Counted from the stretch's first letter, positions 1 to 10,464 are shown. The stretch is 64,000 nt of DNA from Lactobacillaceae bacterium (GCA_031289615.1 JAITPD010000025.1:1-64000), one strand, 5' to 3'. Numbers and translations are program-made. Notes: a model not told the origin generated them from the sequence alone.

Positions 1-158
1 GTACCACCTCCGTTACTAAGTGGCCCAGCTGTATGACACAGCTGCCCAACTAAGTACTGCGGATCGTGTTTTGGTAAGCGATAAATCGCTAACAAAACGC
101 ATAATGAATCGTGCAGGGCAAACCCGAACGTAAAGAATCTTTAGCGAAGCTGATCAAG
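1..158 (-). repeat. Element A copy 1, variant, at window edge
   Basis: Positions 101-156 match one end (L end) of the A element seen seven more times below: the GAATCGTGCAGGGC block, then CCGAACGTAAAGAATC and the terminal TAGCGAAGCTGA. The hairpin that is TGGCAAA/TTTGCCA in other copies is here replaced by a longer unrelated hairpin around 69-99 (GTTTTGGTAAGCGAT / ATCGCTAACAAAAC). A further perfect hairpin CAGCTGT/ACAGCTG lies at 28-46. The other end is not recognisable. The element ends 53 bp past the stop of the rluD-like gene. Confidence 0.7.
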
Positions 159-208
159 CAAAGGACAATATTTCATATCTAGCAAAGCGCGTTAATCCTT
201 AATTGTTA

Positions 209-1114
209 TTATTTAACGTCTGGCACAAATCCATCCATCACAGCTATCATATCTGCTGGAACGGGCGCTTCAAATTGACGTTCAATTTGAGCAAACGGAT
301 CAAACCAACTAATCCAGTATGCGTGCAACATTTGGCGATCTGCTCCACGATCAAGCGGACCACCATAAATCTCATCTCCGACCAGTGGATGCCCAATATA
401 TTTAAAATGTACCCGAATTTGATGTGTGCGTCCCGTCAACAATTGCACCCGGACCAATGTTTGATTAGCAAAGCGCTTCACAACCCAATACTCTGTTTGG
501 GAGTCTTTTCCGTCATCTCGCACCTCGCGCCGAATAAAATCATCATCCATTCGCCCAATTGGTGCATCAATCATTCCATAATCATCTTCTAAAATACCAT
601 CAACAATCGCATAATAACGCTTATCAACAGAGTGAGTCTTTAGCGCTTTATCCAATAAACCATGCGCAAATCGATGCTTCGCCAAAAGTGCCACGCCGGA
701 AGTGAACCGATCTAAGCGCGTCACCACGTGTGGCACCAGATCAACTGCTCCAGTGCTTCGTAAATAACCCTTAACGCGATTCACCATTGTTGTCTCACGA
801 TCGGCCTTACCAGGAACCGATGTAACTCCAGCAGGCTTATTGACCACCAAAAAATTATCATCTTCAAATAGCACATCAATTGGCAAATCAGAAAATGGTA
901 GGATTTCATTGCTTTCTTCGTTGGGCATAATAACCGTAATTTTTTGACCTTGCTTAATTTCATCAACTGTCTTGGTTGGGCGGCCATCTAAGAGCAAGCG
1001 CCCACCACCACGCTTAATAATGCTAAACATGCGATGCGAAACACCTCGTTCAGCTAGAAAGTTTTTAATTTTAAGGCCACCCTCGTCCAACTTAATCCAA
1101 CTAAAAGTCGCCAT
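209..1114 (-). CDS. RluD/RluA-family rRNA/tRNA pseudouridine synthase
   Basis: Converts uridine to pseudouridine in structured RNA. The 301-residue protein has an S4-like RNA-binding N-terminal part (about residues 15-65) and the catalytic domain with the family signature VTRLDRFTSGV near residues 131-141, whose Asp is the catalytic residue; GRTHQIRVHF near 225-235 is the second family motif. Length is typical of the YjbO/RluD type of Firmicutes. The ATG overlaps the nadK stop by one base (TAATG), so it is translationally coupled as the last gene of relQ-nadK-rlu. The exact target uridine cannot be read from sequence, hence no symbol. Confidence 0.93.
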   Translation of the reverse strand: MATFSWIKLDEGGLKIKNFLAERGVSHRMFSIIKRGGGRLLLDGRPTKTVDEIKQGQKITVIMPNEESNEILPFSDLPIDVLFEDDNFLVVNKPAGVTSVPGKADRETTMVNRVKGYLRSTGAVDLVPHVVTRLDRFTSGVALLAKHRFAHGLLDKALKTHSVDKRYYAIVDGILEDDYGMIDAPIGRMDDDFIRREVRDDGKDSQTEYWVVKRFANQTLVRVQLLTGRTHQIRVHFKYIGHPLVGDEIYGGPLDRGADRQMLHAYWISWFDPFAQIERQFEAPVPADMIAVMDGFVPDVK

Positions 1115-1923
1115 TAATCAACCTCTTCTCCGATAAAACTATCCTTCACGCGATGCCAAAAACGAGTATGCCGGTATTCTGCAAACGCAATTTTTTCGGC
1201 AGCGACACTAAACTCAATCCATTCAATATCCTTGCTTTCTTGGCTTAAATGATCAAAACTCAAGGTCACTTCTTTTTCGCCATTTAACGGTACAACCCGA
1301 ATGATTTCTTCAGGACCAATCACTAGCGGCGAGCCCAATGTCCGAAAGACTCGATTATTAATCGAAGCAATTTCCGATAACTGAATACTTGCCAAGCTTG
1401 GGTGCATCACAGCTCCACCATTGGCCTTGTTGTAGGCCGTTGAACCAGTTGGAGTAGCAGCAGTTAACCCATCTCCTCGGAAACGCTCAAACCGTTCGCC
1501 ATCAATATAAACATCCGCCACCAAAGTTCCCTCTGGTTGCTTAATGGCTGCCTCATTGAGGGCCAAAACCGTCTTTTCATTTCGATCCATATAATGCACC
1601 GTCATTTTCAGCAAAGGATATTGCACCGTACGCCCCTTGTAGGTCATCAACGAATCCACTAAATGGTCAATCTCAAATTCCTGCCAATCCGCATAAAAAC
1701 CAAGATGCCCAGTATGCACACCCACAAAGCGAATGGTCGACAATTGTTTTACATAGTACTGAAAAGCCGATAGCAACGTCCCGTCACCACCAACTGTAAT
1801 CACAACCTCTGGATTTTTGTCGTCAAAAGTAAACACATCAGGATGTTGACCTAATAGTTTGTGAAGAATATTTCCAACAGTTTGTGACTTAGCACTGTTA
1901 TTTTTAAAAATTGAAACCCTCAT
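1114..1923 (-). CDS. nadK: NAD kinase
   Basis: Phosphorylates NAD to NADP. The 269-residue protein has the NAD-kinase GGDGT motif (VGGDGTLLSAF, about residues 44-54), the LNEAAI segment and the GSTAYNKANGG NAD-binding loop, all in normal order. Its start lies 20 bases inside the end of relQ and its stop overlaps the start of the pseudouridine synthase, so the three form one coupled transcript. This relQ-nadK-rlu order is a standard Firmicutes arrangement that puts alarmone synthesis next to NADP supply. Confidence 0.97.
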   Translation of the reverse strand: MRVSIFKNNSAKSQTVGNILHKLLGQHPDVFTFDDKNPEVVITVGGDGTLLSAFQYYVKQLSTIRFVGVHTGHLGFYADWQEFEIDHLVDSLMTYKGRTVQYPLLKMTVHYMDRNEKTVLALNEAAIKQPEGTLVADVYIDGERFERFRGDGLTAATPTGSTAYNKANGGAVMHPSLASIQLSEIASINNRVFRTLGSPLVIGPEEIIRVVPLNGEKEVTLSFDHLSQESKDIEWIEFSVAAEKIAFAEYRHTRFWHRVKDSFIGEEVD

Positions 1924-2557
1924 CAGCTAGTTCGTCCTTTTTTGTATGGTTTCGCAAAGCATGTTGAGACTCACTGATCTCTTGATGCATTTCTTGAAAT
2001 AACTCGTCGACTTTAAAGGTTAACTCGGCCACTTCGCGTAACTTATCAACCATATCATCTGGATAATCACCTTCATACTTATAATTAATTGCATGTTCAA
2101 TGGTTGCCCAAACATTCATTTGCATTGTCCGCACTTGAATTTCTACCAGAATTTTTTGCTCACCTTGCGTCGTTTGGATTGGATATTCAACAACGATGTG
2201 ATACGAACGATAACCAGATGGCTTCGAGTTTGTGACATAATCACGTTCTTCTAGCACAACCATGTCCGTTCTTTCACGAATCAAATCCACAACTTTATAA
2301 ATATCATGCGTAAATTGCGTCATGATCCGAATGCCGGCCAAATCCTGCATGTCTTGTTCCAAACGATCCAAATCAACATGCCGTCGAACAGCCTTTTCTT
2401 TAATGGCATCAACACTTTTAACTCGTCCAGTGACAAATTCAATCGGCGTTTCAATGCCATTTAAAGCGTATTGTTTGCGCAATGCCCGAAATTTTATTTT
2501 TAATTCTTCAACCGCCTGCGTATACGGCAAAAGAAATTTTTCCCAATTTTCAACCAT
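1904..2557 (-). CDS. relQ: Small alarmone synthetase, RelQ (GTP pyrophosphokinase)
   Basis: Makes (p)ppGpp from GTP/GDP and ATP as a single-domain synthetase without a hydrolase domain. Visible motifs are GYRSYHIVVEYP and EIQVRTMQMNVWATIEH, diagnostic of the RelA/SpoT synthetase fold. The frame is open upstream to 2623, but the start is placed at the ATG at 2557 (protein MVENWEKF..., 217 residues) because AGAGGA lies just upstream, and the length then fits RelQ (about 210). First gene of the relQ-nadK-rlu operon, with a sigma-70-like promoter at 2650-2677. Confidence 0.93.
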   Translation of the reverse strand: MVENWEKFLLPYTQAVEELKIKFRALRKQYALNGIETPIEFVTGRVKSVDAIKEKAVRRHVDLDRLEQDMQDLAGIRIMTQFTHDIYKVVDLIRERTDMVVLEERDYVTNSKPSGYRSYHIVVEYPIQTTQGEQKILVEIQVRTMQMNVWATIEHAINYKYEGDYPDDMVDKLREVAELTFKVDELFQEMHQEISESQHALRNHTKKDELADEGFNF

Positions 2558-2649
2558 AATATTTTCCTCTTTAATTGCGCTGTTAAAATCTTTTTCGGTT
2601 GTTGGTGACTCAATGACACACAAGCCGAATCAAACACAACACTACCTCT

Positions 2650-2677
2650 ATTATACTAGAAAAAGTGTTAAGTCCAA
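2650..2677 (-). promoter_or_regulatory. Promoter of relQ-nadK-rlu
   Basis: On the minus strand TTGGAC (2672-2677) and TATAAT (2650-2655) are separated by 16 bases, about 90 bases before the relQ ATG. Confidence 0.7.
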
Positions 2678-2719
2678 AGAATCAAAACAAACTAACCCTA
2701 TTTCGACTGGCAACTATAG

Positions 2720-2758
2720 AAAAAAGCTTCAAAACGATTAAATCTCGTTTCAAAGCTC
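2720..2758 (-). terminator. Terminator of groES-groEL
   Basis: Minus strand AGCTTTGAAACGA, loop, ATCGTTTTGAAGCT then TTTTTTC, directly after groEL. Confidence 0.88.
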
Positions 2759-2781
2759 TTCAAATCAATTTAGAATTTTGC

Positions 2782-4428
<1,647 letters not shown>

Positions 4429-4446
4429 TTAAAATAAATCTGTATT

Positions 4447-4722
4447 TTACAAAACCGCAATTAAATCTTTTTCATGCAAGACTAGGTACGTTTCACCATC
4501 GTTTTTCACTTCATTGCCTGCGTACTTGTCAAACAAAACTTGGTCGCCCACTTTGACTGAAGTTGGGGCAGTTAGCTCTCCAACCGTTGTCTCAGAAACA
4601 GCAACCACTTTTCCAACGACTGACTTTTCTTGCGCGTTTGAAGCAATAACAATACCACCAACCGTTTGTTCCTGTTCTTGCTCAACTTGTAGCAAAATGC
4701 GATCTCCTAATGGTTTCAACAT
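4447..4722 (-). CDS. groS: 10 kDa co-chaperonin GroES
   Basis: Lid of the GroEL chamber. Start taken at ATG 4722 (MLKPLGDRI..., 91 residues) behind an AAAGGAGGAAT site; the frame is open further upstream into the CIRCE region but that is leader. The mobile-loop region ([16 protein letters not shown]) and the C-terminal [11 protein letters not shown] are typical. First gene of groES-groEL. Confidence 0.98.
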   Translation of the reverse strand: MLKPLGDRILLQVEQEQEQTVGGIVIASNAQEKSVVGKVVAVSETTVGELTAPTSVKVGDQVLFDKYAGNEVKNDGETYLVLHEKDLIAVL

Positions 4723-4745
4723 GATAAGAATTCCTCCTTTAATTT

Positions 4746-4772
4746 CTAGCACTCTCTTTTTCTAAGTGCTAA
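4746..4772 (-). promoter_or_regulatory. CIRCE operator (HrcA)
   Basis: CTAGCACTC, 9-base spacer, AAGTGCTAA: the CIRCE consensus TTAGCACTC-N9-GAGTGCTAA with two mismatches. It lies between the promoter and the groES ribosome site, as expected for HrcA repression of the heat-shock operon. hrcA itself is not in the window. Confidence 0.95.
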
Positions 4773-4784
4773 ATTACACTTACT

Positions 4785-4812
4785 ACTATACCACACTGAC
4801 AATTTTTTACAA
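4785..4812 (-). promoter_or_regulatory. Promoter of groES-groEL
   Basis: Minus strand TTGTAA (4807-4812), 16-base spacer, TATAGT (4785-4790), just upstream of the CIRCE element. Confidence 0.7.
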
Positions 4813-4887
4813 CCGTTTTTGAGAATTTTTGAACGCGTTTTTAGGTACGTTTAAAGTTGTGACTAGAATATATTTTGGTTAAATTAA

Positions 4888-5044
4888 TCAGCTTCGCTAA
4901 AGATTCTTTACGTTCGGATGGCCCTACACGATTCATGCTGAATGGCAAAATAATTTGCCAATTTCACGGCGCTAAAGCCCGCGTGAAAAGTTTCGGCTAG
5001 ATTCGGCAAGGGCCTGTCATCCGACGACAGAATCGCTGCGCTGA
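4888..5044 (+). repeat. Element A copy 2, full length, with inverted-repeat flanks
   Basis: 157-bp palindromic element from TCAGCTTCGCTAAAGATTC (L end) to GAATCGCTGCGCTGA (R end). It folds as nested stems CGGATG/CATCCG and GGCCCT/AGGGCC enclosing two hairpins, TGGCAAA/TTTGCCA and TTTCACG/CGTGAAA. The 21 bases on either side (4867-4887 and 5045-5065) are inverted copies of each other with one mismatch (TATATTTTGGTTAAA / TTTAACCAAAATATA). It sits 61 bp past the stop of the HD-domain gene and upstream of the groES promoter. Confidence 0.9.
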
Positions 5045-5105
5045 TTAGTTTAACCAAAATATATTTAAAATTAACTATCCTAATTGCTCAAGATTATTTA
5101 ATATA

Positions 5106-5747
5106 TTATCTATTCCCTTGCCATTCTGCATCAAATTCGTCCAAAAAAACGCGCATGAAAGCTGTTCGGCGAGCTGCCAGTTGCTTGGCCTTATCTGTAT
5201 TCATCATGCCTTCTAGCTTCAACAACTTTTCATGGAAATGATTAATGACAGTACTATTCTTGCGGTATTCATCATGAGACAAATTTTCGCGCGCTGCATC
5301 ATTTGGATTATACATCAAGTTCCCAACGTGTCCGCCATAATAGAACGTCCGCCCGATCCCAATCGCACCAATCGCATCCAATCGATCTGCATCTTGTACA
5401 ATTTGCCCGTTCAAAGTCAATTCGTAATGCGTTTCAAGATTCTTTGAAAACGACATGTGCGTGATAATGTCCAAAACTTCGGCCAGGTCATCATCGCTAA
5501 CGTCCCATTCGCGTAACTTAATCCGTACCTGTTGAATCGCAGCGTTGACATCATCAACCACCTTTTCGTCAATCACATCATGCAAAAGCGCTGCAAGTGA
5601 AACAACATCCTCGTTTGCGCCAGGCGTTTCTTTCACCAACATCAATGCATTTGTCAAAACTCGTTCGATATGAATGTAATCATGCCCTGACTTTTCATCT
5701 ACCAATTCGTCGCGCACGAAATCTTTTACAGCTTCCAAATCCATCAT
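5106..5747 (-). CDS. HD-domain phosphohydrolase (YpgQ/YedJ type)
   Basis: Metal-dependent phosphohydrolase family; related Bacillus YpgQ cleaves nucleoside triphosphates, but the substrate here is not shown. The HD signature is complete: HDYIHIERV near residue 23, LLHDVIDE near 54-61, and QDADRLDAIGAIGIGRTFYYGG near 118-139. About 213 residues. GGAGG precedes a TTG-ATG-ATG run; one of the two ATGs (5747 or 5744) is the start. It appears to be a single gene; the A element lies directly downstream. Confidence 0.88.
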   Translation of the reverse strand: MMDLEAVKDFVRDELVDEKSGHDYIHIERVLTNALMLVKETPGANEDVVSLAALLHDVIDEKVVDDVNAAIQQVRIKLREWDVSDDDLAEVLDIITHMSFSKNLETHYELTLNGQIVQDADRLDAIGAIGIGRTFYYGGHVGNLMYNPNDAARENLSHDEYRKNSTVINHFHEKLLKLEGMMNTDKAKQLAARRTAFMRVFLDEFDAEWQGNR

Positions 5748-5814
5748 CAATTCCTCCGAATGTTTTGTTTCCTAATTATCTCATAATTTATTAAATAATT
5801 TCATTTCAAGGAGA

Positions 5815-5881
5815 CTAAAAAAGCCACTTCAGATATTACAGATGTTGAATAATCAATATCTTATAGCTGAAATGACGGTTT
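5815..5881 (-). terminator. Terminator-like hairpin downstream of fic region
   Basis: Minus strand CCGTCATTTCAGCTAT, loop, ATATCTGAAGTGGC then TTTTTT. The stem has several mismatches and lies over 400 bases past fic, so its role is uncertain. Confidence 0.4.
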
Positions 5882-6046
5882 AGTTTAGCGCTGCACCCAT
5901 ACAGTGTGCTAAAAAAGCATTTAGAATTAGTTTTAATTGAGATTACGAAAAGTCTGTTGGACCTCGTAGTCAAAAGCGTTGCAGTATCTTATTGGCGTGA
6001 TCATTGGTCAAAGAAGTAAGAGAACGACTCACCTTTGTAGACATAG

Positions 6047-6265
6047 GCAGATATAACTACCGCGGCTGAAAGTATATCGATTAAAACTGGAGATCAGTCT
6101 GTCCACGATCTCCAATCACCAATTAATGAAAAAATACATAAACATCAAACTCAATTACTCTTAAAATTTAACAATCAAGATTATCTAATAACCTATAAAA
6201 CGGTCCACTGCCTGGTACCGGCGGACCCTGAAAGTGGTTCTATACTATTTAGGACTGATGAGTAA
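6047..6265 (+). pseudogene. Gene remnant, C-terminal fragment of an unknown protein
   Basis: An open frame of 72 codons on plus that begins right after stops and has no usable start codon or ribosome site, ending TAA at 6263-6265. The translation is protein-like and ends NQDYLITYKTVHCLVPADPE... then a short tail. Codon use is like a real coding end rather than noise. I do not recognise the family. It suggests a gene lost upstream between the HD gene and fic. Confidence 0.4.
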
Positions 6266-6304
6266 CAATTTCTTTTTATTCATTGGTTCCATTTTTGTTT
6301 TTGA

Positions 6305-7243
6305 TTAGCCAAACGTACTCTTTAAAAACTGTTCCTTCTTTTCACCTTCAAGAGCTAATATCTTTGCTAATTTTTGTTCATCATTTATTGTGAGTTCATT
6401 TAATTGCTGAATTAATTCAGCCGATGCTATTTCTGGTGTTCGTTTCACAATTTGATCCAAGAACATCTCACGAGCACTTAAATCGTTTGTTTCGCCCAAA
6501 ACAGTGTTAGCCATAAACTTATCAATGAAGTCCGAATTCTTATATTGCAAAGTTGCATTGTCCAAAACTAATGCATCACGAAAATACAGTGAATTTTCAC
6601 TAAATGGTTCATTATCCAAAGGAAACCCTAAACTTCGCAAATACTTAATCAAGAAAACTGCACTTGTCCGCGTATTACCCTCTCTAAACGGGTGAATTTG
6701 CCAAATTCCAGAAATAAACGTCGTCACCGATTTCACGATTTGATTTTGATTCATGTTTTGGTATTGCTTCGTTGCTTCTTGTGTGAAGTCCCAGTTTAAA
6801 GTTTCTTCAATATCCTGATAATCTGAGTAATTAACTGTATTGCCTGCCAAAATCAATTCTGACTTTGTAATGTTAACTTTCCGGTATTCACCAACCTTGA
6901 AGGTGAACTCTGGAATTCCTTGAAATAGTCTACGATGATAACTCTTCAACGTACCGGGATTGAATGTAAAGGCATCAGAAGCTAAAATTTCTGATATTCT
7001 AATTGCTGAAACATCAGCCTCCATAGTTCTTTTGTCTTCTTGTTTTTCAGCATAATACTTGTGAATTTCCTTTTCTATCTCTTGATAATCTTTTTTACCT
7101 TCGATATTATCTTTTGAAAGTTCAACTAAATATTTTGAAGGCGTTAAATGATCAGCTGCTTGTAAGCCAAAACCAATCTCCCAGTTTTGCTGTTTTTGAT
7201 ACTCTTCAGGTTGTTTTTCCCGATCGTATTCATGATAGCTCAT
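6305..7243 (-). CDS. Fic-domain protein (AMPylase family)
   Basis: Fic enzymes transfer AMP or similar groups to protein hydroxyls. The 312-residue protein has the complete active-site loop HPFREGNTR at residues 184-192 (catalytic His184, Glu188, Asn190, Arg192) and the upstream family segment YHRRLFQGI...GEYRKVNI (102-125). A segment near 78-87 (VSAIRISEIL) is where intramolecular inhibitory helices lie in other classes, but it does not fit the S/TxxxE(G/N) motif cleanly. No separate antitoxin gene is adjacent. Start ATG follows AAGGAGG. It is an isolated gene flanked by two decayed gene ends, consistent with a horizontally acquired module. Target unknown. Confidence 0.9.
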   Translation of the reverse strand: MSYHEYDREKQPEEYQKQQNWEIGFGLQAADHLTPSKYLVELSKDNIEGKKDYQEIEKEIHKYYAEKQEDKRTMEADVSAIRISEILASDAFTFNPGTLKSYHRRLFQGIPEFTFKVGEYRKVNITKSELILAGNTVNYSDYQDIEETLNWDFTQEATKQYQNMNQNQIVKSVTTFISGIWQIHPFREGNTRTSAVFLIKYLRSLGFPLDNEPFSENSLYFRDALVLDNATLQYKNSDFIDKFMANTVLGETNDLSAREMFLDQIVKRTPEIASAELIQQLNELTINDEQKLAKILALEGEKKEQFLKSTFG

Positions 7244-7309
7244 ATGCTCAAAACCTCCTTAACAAAATTTGTATTATCTCTATTTTACCGTAAATGTTAG
7301 AATAATATC

Positions 7310-7477
7310 TTACTTTTTTGTCCCACCCGCATCACCATTGGCACCCTCTTCAACACCTGGATTAAACCAACTCACACGGGCGTTTGTGTCCTGTACCTTT
7401 AAGTTAAAATACCCCACCAATTTTAAAGGCGCATTTCCCCAAGTATAGTGTTTATAAAAAGCCGAAACAATTTTGCT
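7310..7477 (-). pseudogene. Gene remnant, C-terminal fragment of an unknown protein
   Basis: A minus-strand open frame of 55 codons with no start (an in-frame TGA at 7478-7480 precedes it) ending TAA at 7310-7312. The translation, including YKHYTWGNAPLKLVGYFNL and a Gly/Asn-rich end GVEEGANGDAGGTKK, looks like a real protein C-terminus. Its 5' end overlaps the fhs terminator, so the rest of the gene has been deleted up to that point. Family not recognised. Confidence 0.45.
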
Positions 7478-7483
7478 TCAGCT
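7454..7483 (-). terminator. Terminator of the purine-fhs operon
   Basis: Minus strand AGCTGAAGCAA, AA, TTGTTTCGGCT followed by TTTTAT, 10 bases after the fhs stop; the stem includes two G-T pairs. Confidence 0.85.
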
Positions 7484-7493
7484 CATTTAAAGT

Positions 7494-9158
7494 CTAGAAC
7501 AATCCCGTAATCTGACCGTTCTCATCAATATCAATATCATACGCCGCTGGGTGCTTTGGCAAACCTGGCATCGTCAAGATTGACCCTGTCATCGCTACCA
7601 AGAAACCAGCTCCCGTCTTAGGCACGAATTCGCGGACATGAATCGTAAAATCCTTTGGTGCACCAAGCTTCTTTGCATCATCCGAAAATGAATATTGAGT
7701 CTTTGCCACGATAATCGGGAACTTGTCCCAGCCATATTTGGCAAATGTTGCAAGTTGCTTAGTCGCTTTGTCAGACAATTCAACTCCGGCTCCACCATAA
7801 ATAGTGGTCACAATCTTGTTCAACTTCTCAACAGCTGAATCTTCCGCATTGTACAAAGACGTGAACTCAGATGGTGTGTTCGTAGCTTCAACTACTGCGG
7901 ATGCCAATTCAGGTGCACCAGCTCCACCATTTTCCCACACGTTTGCTACATAGGCTTGAGATCCTTGCGCCTGGACATATTTTTCGACCAAGGCCATTTC
8001 TTCTGACGTATCAGTCACGAAACGGTTAATAGCCACAAGCACCGGCACATTGTAGCGTTGCAGAGCCTTCAAGTGCTGACCCAAGTTTGATAATCCGGCT
8101 TCCAAGGCTGGCAAATCAGCTTCAGTCAATTCATTCTTGGCCTTACCACCATGCATCTTAAGCGCACGAATCGTTGCTACCAACACAATCGTATCTGGAG
8201 TCTTCCCAAGCAATGGCACCTTGAAGTCCAAGAACTTTTCGCCACCCAAATCAGCACCAAAACCAGCTTCCGTTACAACGTAGTCAGCCAATTTCAACGC
8301 TGTCTTAGTTGCTTGAATCGAATTGGTTCCCTGTGCAATATTTGCAAACGGACCACCGTGAATCAATGTTGGCGTATGTGCAAGCGTTTGGACCAAGTTC
8401 GGCTTAATCGCATCCTTCAACAAAATCGTCAACGCTCCAGCTACACCTAAGTCTTTGACCGTCACAGGCTCACGTGTATAAGTGTAACCAATCACAATTT
8501 TTTCAATCCGTTCTTTCATATCAACCAAGTCATGCGACAAAGTCAAAATCGCCATTAACTCAGAAGCCACCGTAATATCAAAGCCGTCTTCGCGCGGAAC
8601 ACCAGAAGTTGGTCCGCCAAGTCCGATGTTAATATGGCGCAAAGCTCGATCGTTGACGTCCAAAGCACGCTTCCATAAAATGCGACGAGGATCAAGGTTC
8701 AACGGATTACCTTGGAAAATGCTGTTATCAATCAGCGCTGCCAAAGTATTGTGCGCACTCGTCAATGCATGGAAATCACCTGTGAAATGCAAGTTAATGT
8801 CAGCCATCGGAACAACCTGTGCTTGACCACCACCAGTTGCTCCACCCTTCATCCCCATCACAGGGCCAAGAGAAGGCTCGCGCAAGGCAATCATCGTCTT
8901 TTTACCAGCAAATGACAATGCATCCGCTAACCCAACTGTCACCGTTGACTTACCTTCACCAGCTGGAGTTGGACTCATTGCCGTAACCAAAATCAATTTT
9001 CCTAAGTCTTGCTTACGTGCAACATTTGAATCTAAATTAATCTTAGCTTTATCGCGTCCATAAGGTTCTAACTCATGTTCTTCAATACCAGCAATCTCTG
9101 CAATCTTTTGAATCGGCCACACTTCAGCAGCCTGTGCAATCTCAATATCTGTTGCCAT
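7494..9158 (-). CDS. fhs: Formate-tetrahydrofolate ligase
   Basis: Joins formate to tetrahydrofolate with ATP to give 10-formyl-THF. The 554-residue protein has the normal length and the ATP-binding loop [14 protein letters not shown] (about residues 63-76), plus the conserved [18 protein letters not shown] stretch. Start ATG follows a GGGAGG site. It lies 43 bases after purD and before the operon terminator, so it is the last gene of the purine operon. This makes sense because PurN and PurH each use one 10-formyl-THF per IMP. Confidence 0.98.
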   Translation of the reverse strand: MATDIEIAQAAEVWPIQKIAEIAGIEEHELEPYGRDKAKINLDSNVARKQDLGKLILVTAMSPTPAGEGKSTVTVGLADALSFAGKKTMIALREPSLGPVMGMKGGATGGGQAQVVPMADINLHFTGDFHALTSAHNTLAALIDNSIFQGNPLNLDPRRILWKRALDVNDRALRHINIGLGGPTSGVPREDGFDITVASELMAILTLSHDLVDMKERIEKIVIGYTYTREPVTVKDLGVAGALTILLKDAIKPNLVQTLAHTPTLIHGGPFANIAQGTNSIQATKTALKLADYVVTEAGFGADLGGEKFLDFKVPLLGKTPDTIVLVATIRALKMHGGKAKNELTEADLPALEAGLSNLGQHLKALQRYNVPVLVAINRFVTDTSEEMALVEKYVQAQGSQAYVANVWENGGAGAPELASAVVEATNTPSEFTSLYNAEDSAVEKLNKIVTTIYGGAGVELSDKATKQLATFAKYGWDKFPIIVAKTQYSFSDDAKKLGAPKDFTIHVREFVPKTGAGFLVAMTGSILTMPGLPKHPAAYDIDIDENGQITGLF

Positions 9159-9201
9159 TTTTCAATGTTCCTCCCAAAAGTGCTTTCCTTTAATTATAAC
9201 G

Positions 9202-10464
9202 TTATTTTGCTTCAGATTGTACAGCTTGATAACCAATGTCAGTCCTAAATTGCAAAGGTTCCATCCCAACTTCGGCAAAATAATCATAAACCATAGTCTG
9301 TGCTTCAGTCGCAGTTGATGCATGGGTCACAAATGTTGCGATTCGGCCACCATTACTGTAATACCGGCCTAACACTTCACGAAGAGCCGCAGCATTAATT
9401 GTAATGCCGTTCTTTTCGTATGCATGTAACTCAATATCATGCTTTGGACTTTCAGGATAACCTGGTGCTGCCACCACGACCCCCAAATAAACATCATCAT
9501 GTTGCCAAATCACTCTTGGTTGAACACCGTCAATTAATTCATTCAACATTTCATAAAAATCAGAAGTCAACTGAGGTAAAACAACTTGCGCTTCAGGGTC
9601 ACCAAGACGCACATTGAACTCAATGACTTTAGGCCCAGCTTTGGTCAGCATTACGCCGGTATACAAAACGCCGACAAAAGGAATGCCTTTTTTCTTCATG
9701 CCTTCAATCGTTGGAAGCACCAAATTTTGAATCGCTTCTAGGCGCACTTCATCTGAAATCCAACGAACAGGGCTATAAGCACCCATTCCGCCGGTGTTCG
9801 GACCTAGATCACCATCTAACAGGCGCTTGTGATCTTGAGCAATTGGTGCATGCACAATTCCATTTTCGCCAACAAACGAGAAAATAGAAAATTCAACGCC
9901 ATCCAAATATTCTTCAATGACAATCCGAGCGCTCTCATTATCATGATAAATTTGTTCAAGTAATTTTTGGAGATCTGCTTCTGACTCAAGAATCGACACA
10001 CCTTTACCCAGCGCCAAACCATCTTGTTTAATCACAACTGGAATTCCAAAAGCGGGCACAGCTTCCAATGCGTCTTCTAGTGATTCCACCGTTTTTGACT
10101 GAGCAGTTGGAATATCATTTTCGGCCAAGATCATATTTGCAAATGTTTTTGAACCTTCAAGTTGGGCTGCAGCTTGGCTAGGCCCAAAAATCCGAATTCC
10201 GGCTTCTTGAAATGCGTCAACAATTCCTAAGGTCAAGGGCTCTTCTGAACCAACAAAAACCAAATCAATCTTTTCAGTTTGTGCAAAGTCAATCAAAGCA
10301 TCAATTTGAGTTGCAGAAATTGCAACCAACTTAATTTCTGGGTTAATCTGCATACCGTCGTTTCCAGGTGCAACACAGACTTGATCCACCTGATCGCTTC
10401 GGAGAAAAGTTTGGGCAATCGCGTGTTCGCGTGCACCAGAACCAATTACAAGTACTTTTGCCAT
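9202..10464 (-). CDS. purD: Phosphoribosylamine-glycine ligase
   Basis: Second step of purine synthesis: joins glycine to phosphoribosylamine with ATP (GAR synthetase). 420 residues, starting MAKVLVIGSGAREHAIA, with the ATP-grasp domain and the PGFPE-like GDPEAQVVLPQL segment. Full length. It is separated from purH by 441 bases filled with B and A repeat elements, unusual for an otherwise tight operon, so it could also have its own promoter there. Confidence 0.98.
   Translation of the reverse strand: MAKVLVIGSGAREHAIAQTFLRSDQVDQVCVAPGNDGMQINPEIKLVAISATQIDALIDFAQTEKIDLVFVGSEEPLTLGIVDAFQEAGIRIFGPSQAAAQLEGSKTFANMILAENDIPTAQSKTVESLEDALEAVPAFGIPVVIKQDGLALGKGVSILESEADLQKLLEQIYHDNESARIVIEEYLDGVEFSIFSFVGENGIVHAPIAQDHKRLLDGDLGPNTGGMGAYSPVRWISDEVRLEAIQNLVLPTIEGMKKKGIPFVGVLYTGVMLTKAGPKVIEFNVRLGDPEAQVVLPQLTSDFYEMLNELIDGVQPRVIWQHDDVYLGVVVAAPGYPESPKHDIELHAYEKNGITINAAALREVLGRYYSNGGRIATFVTHASTATEAQTMVYDYFAEVGMEPLQFRTDIGYQAVQSEAK

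Larger units (their letters stand above)
5751..6304. other. Long intergenic region, decayed
   Basis: No intact gene. It holds an imperfect terminator-like hairpin (5815-5881, minus strand ending TTTTTT), a perfect small hairpin GGAGATC/GATCTCC near 6092-6115, and an open frame without a start codon (6047-6265, listed separately). The whole stretch looks like the remains of deleted genes beside the Fic gene. Confidence 0.6.
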
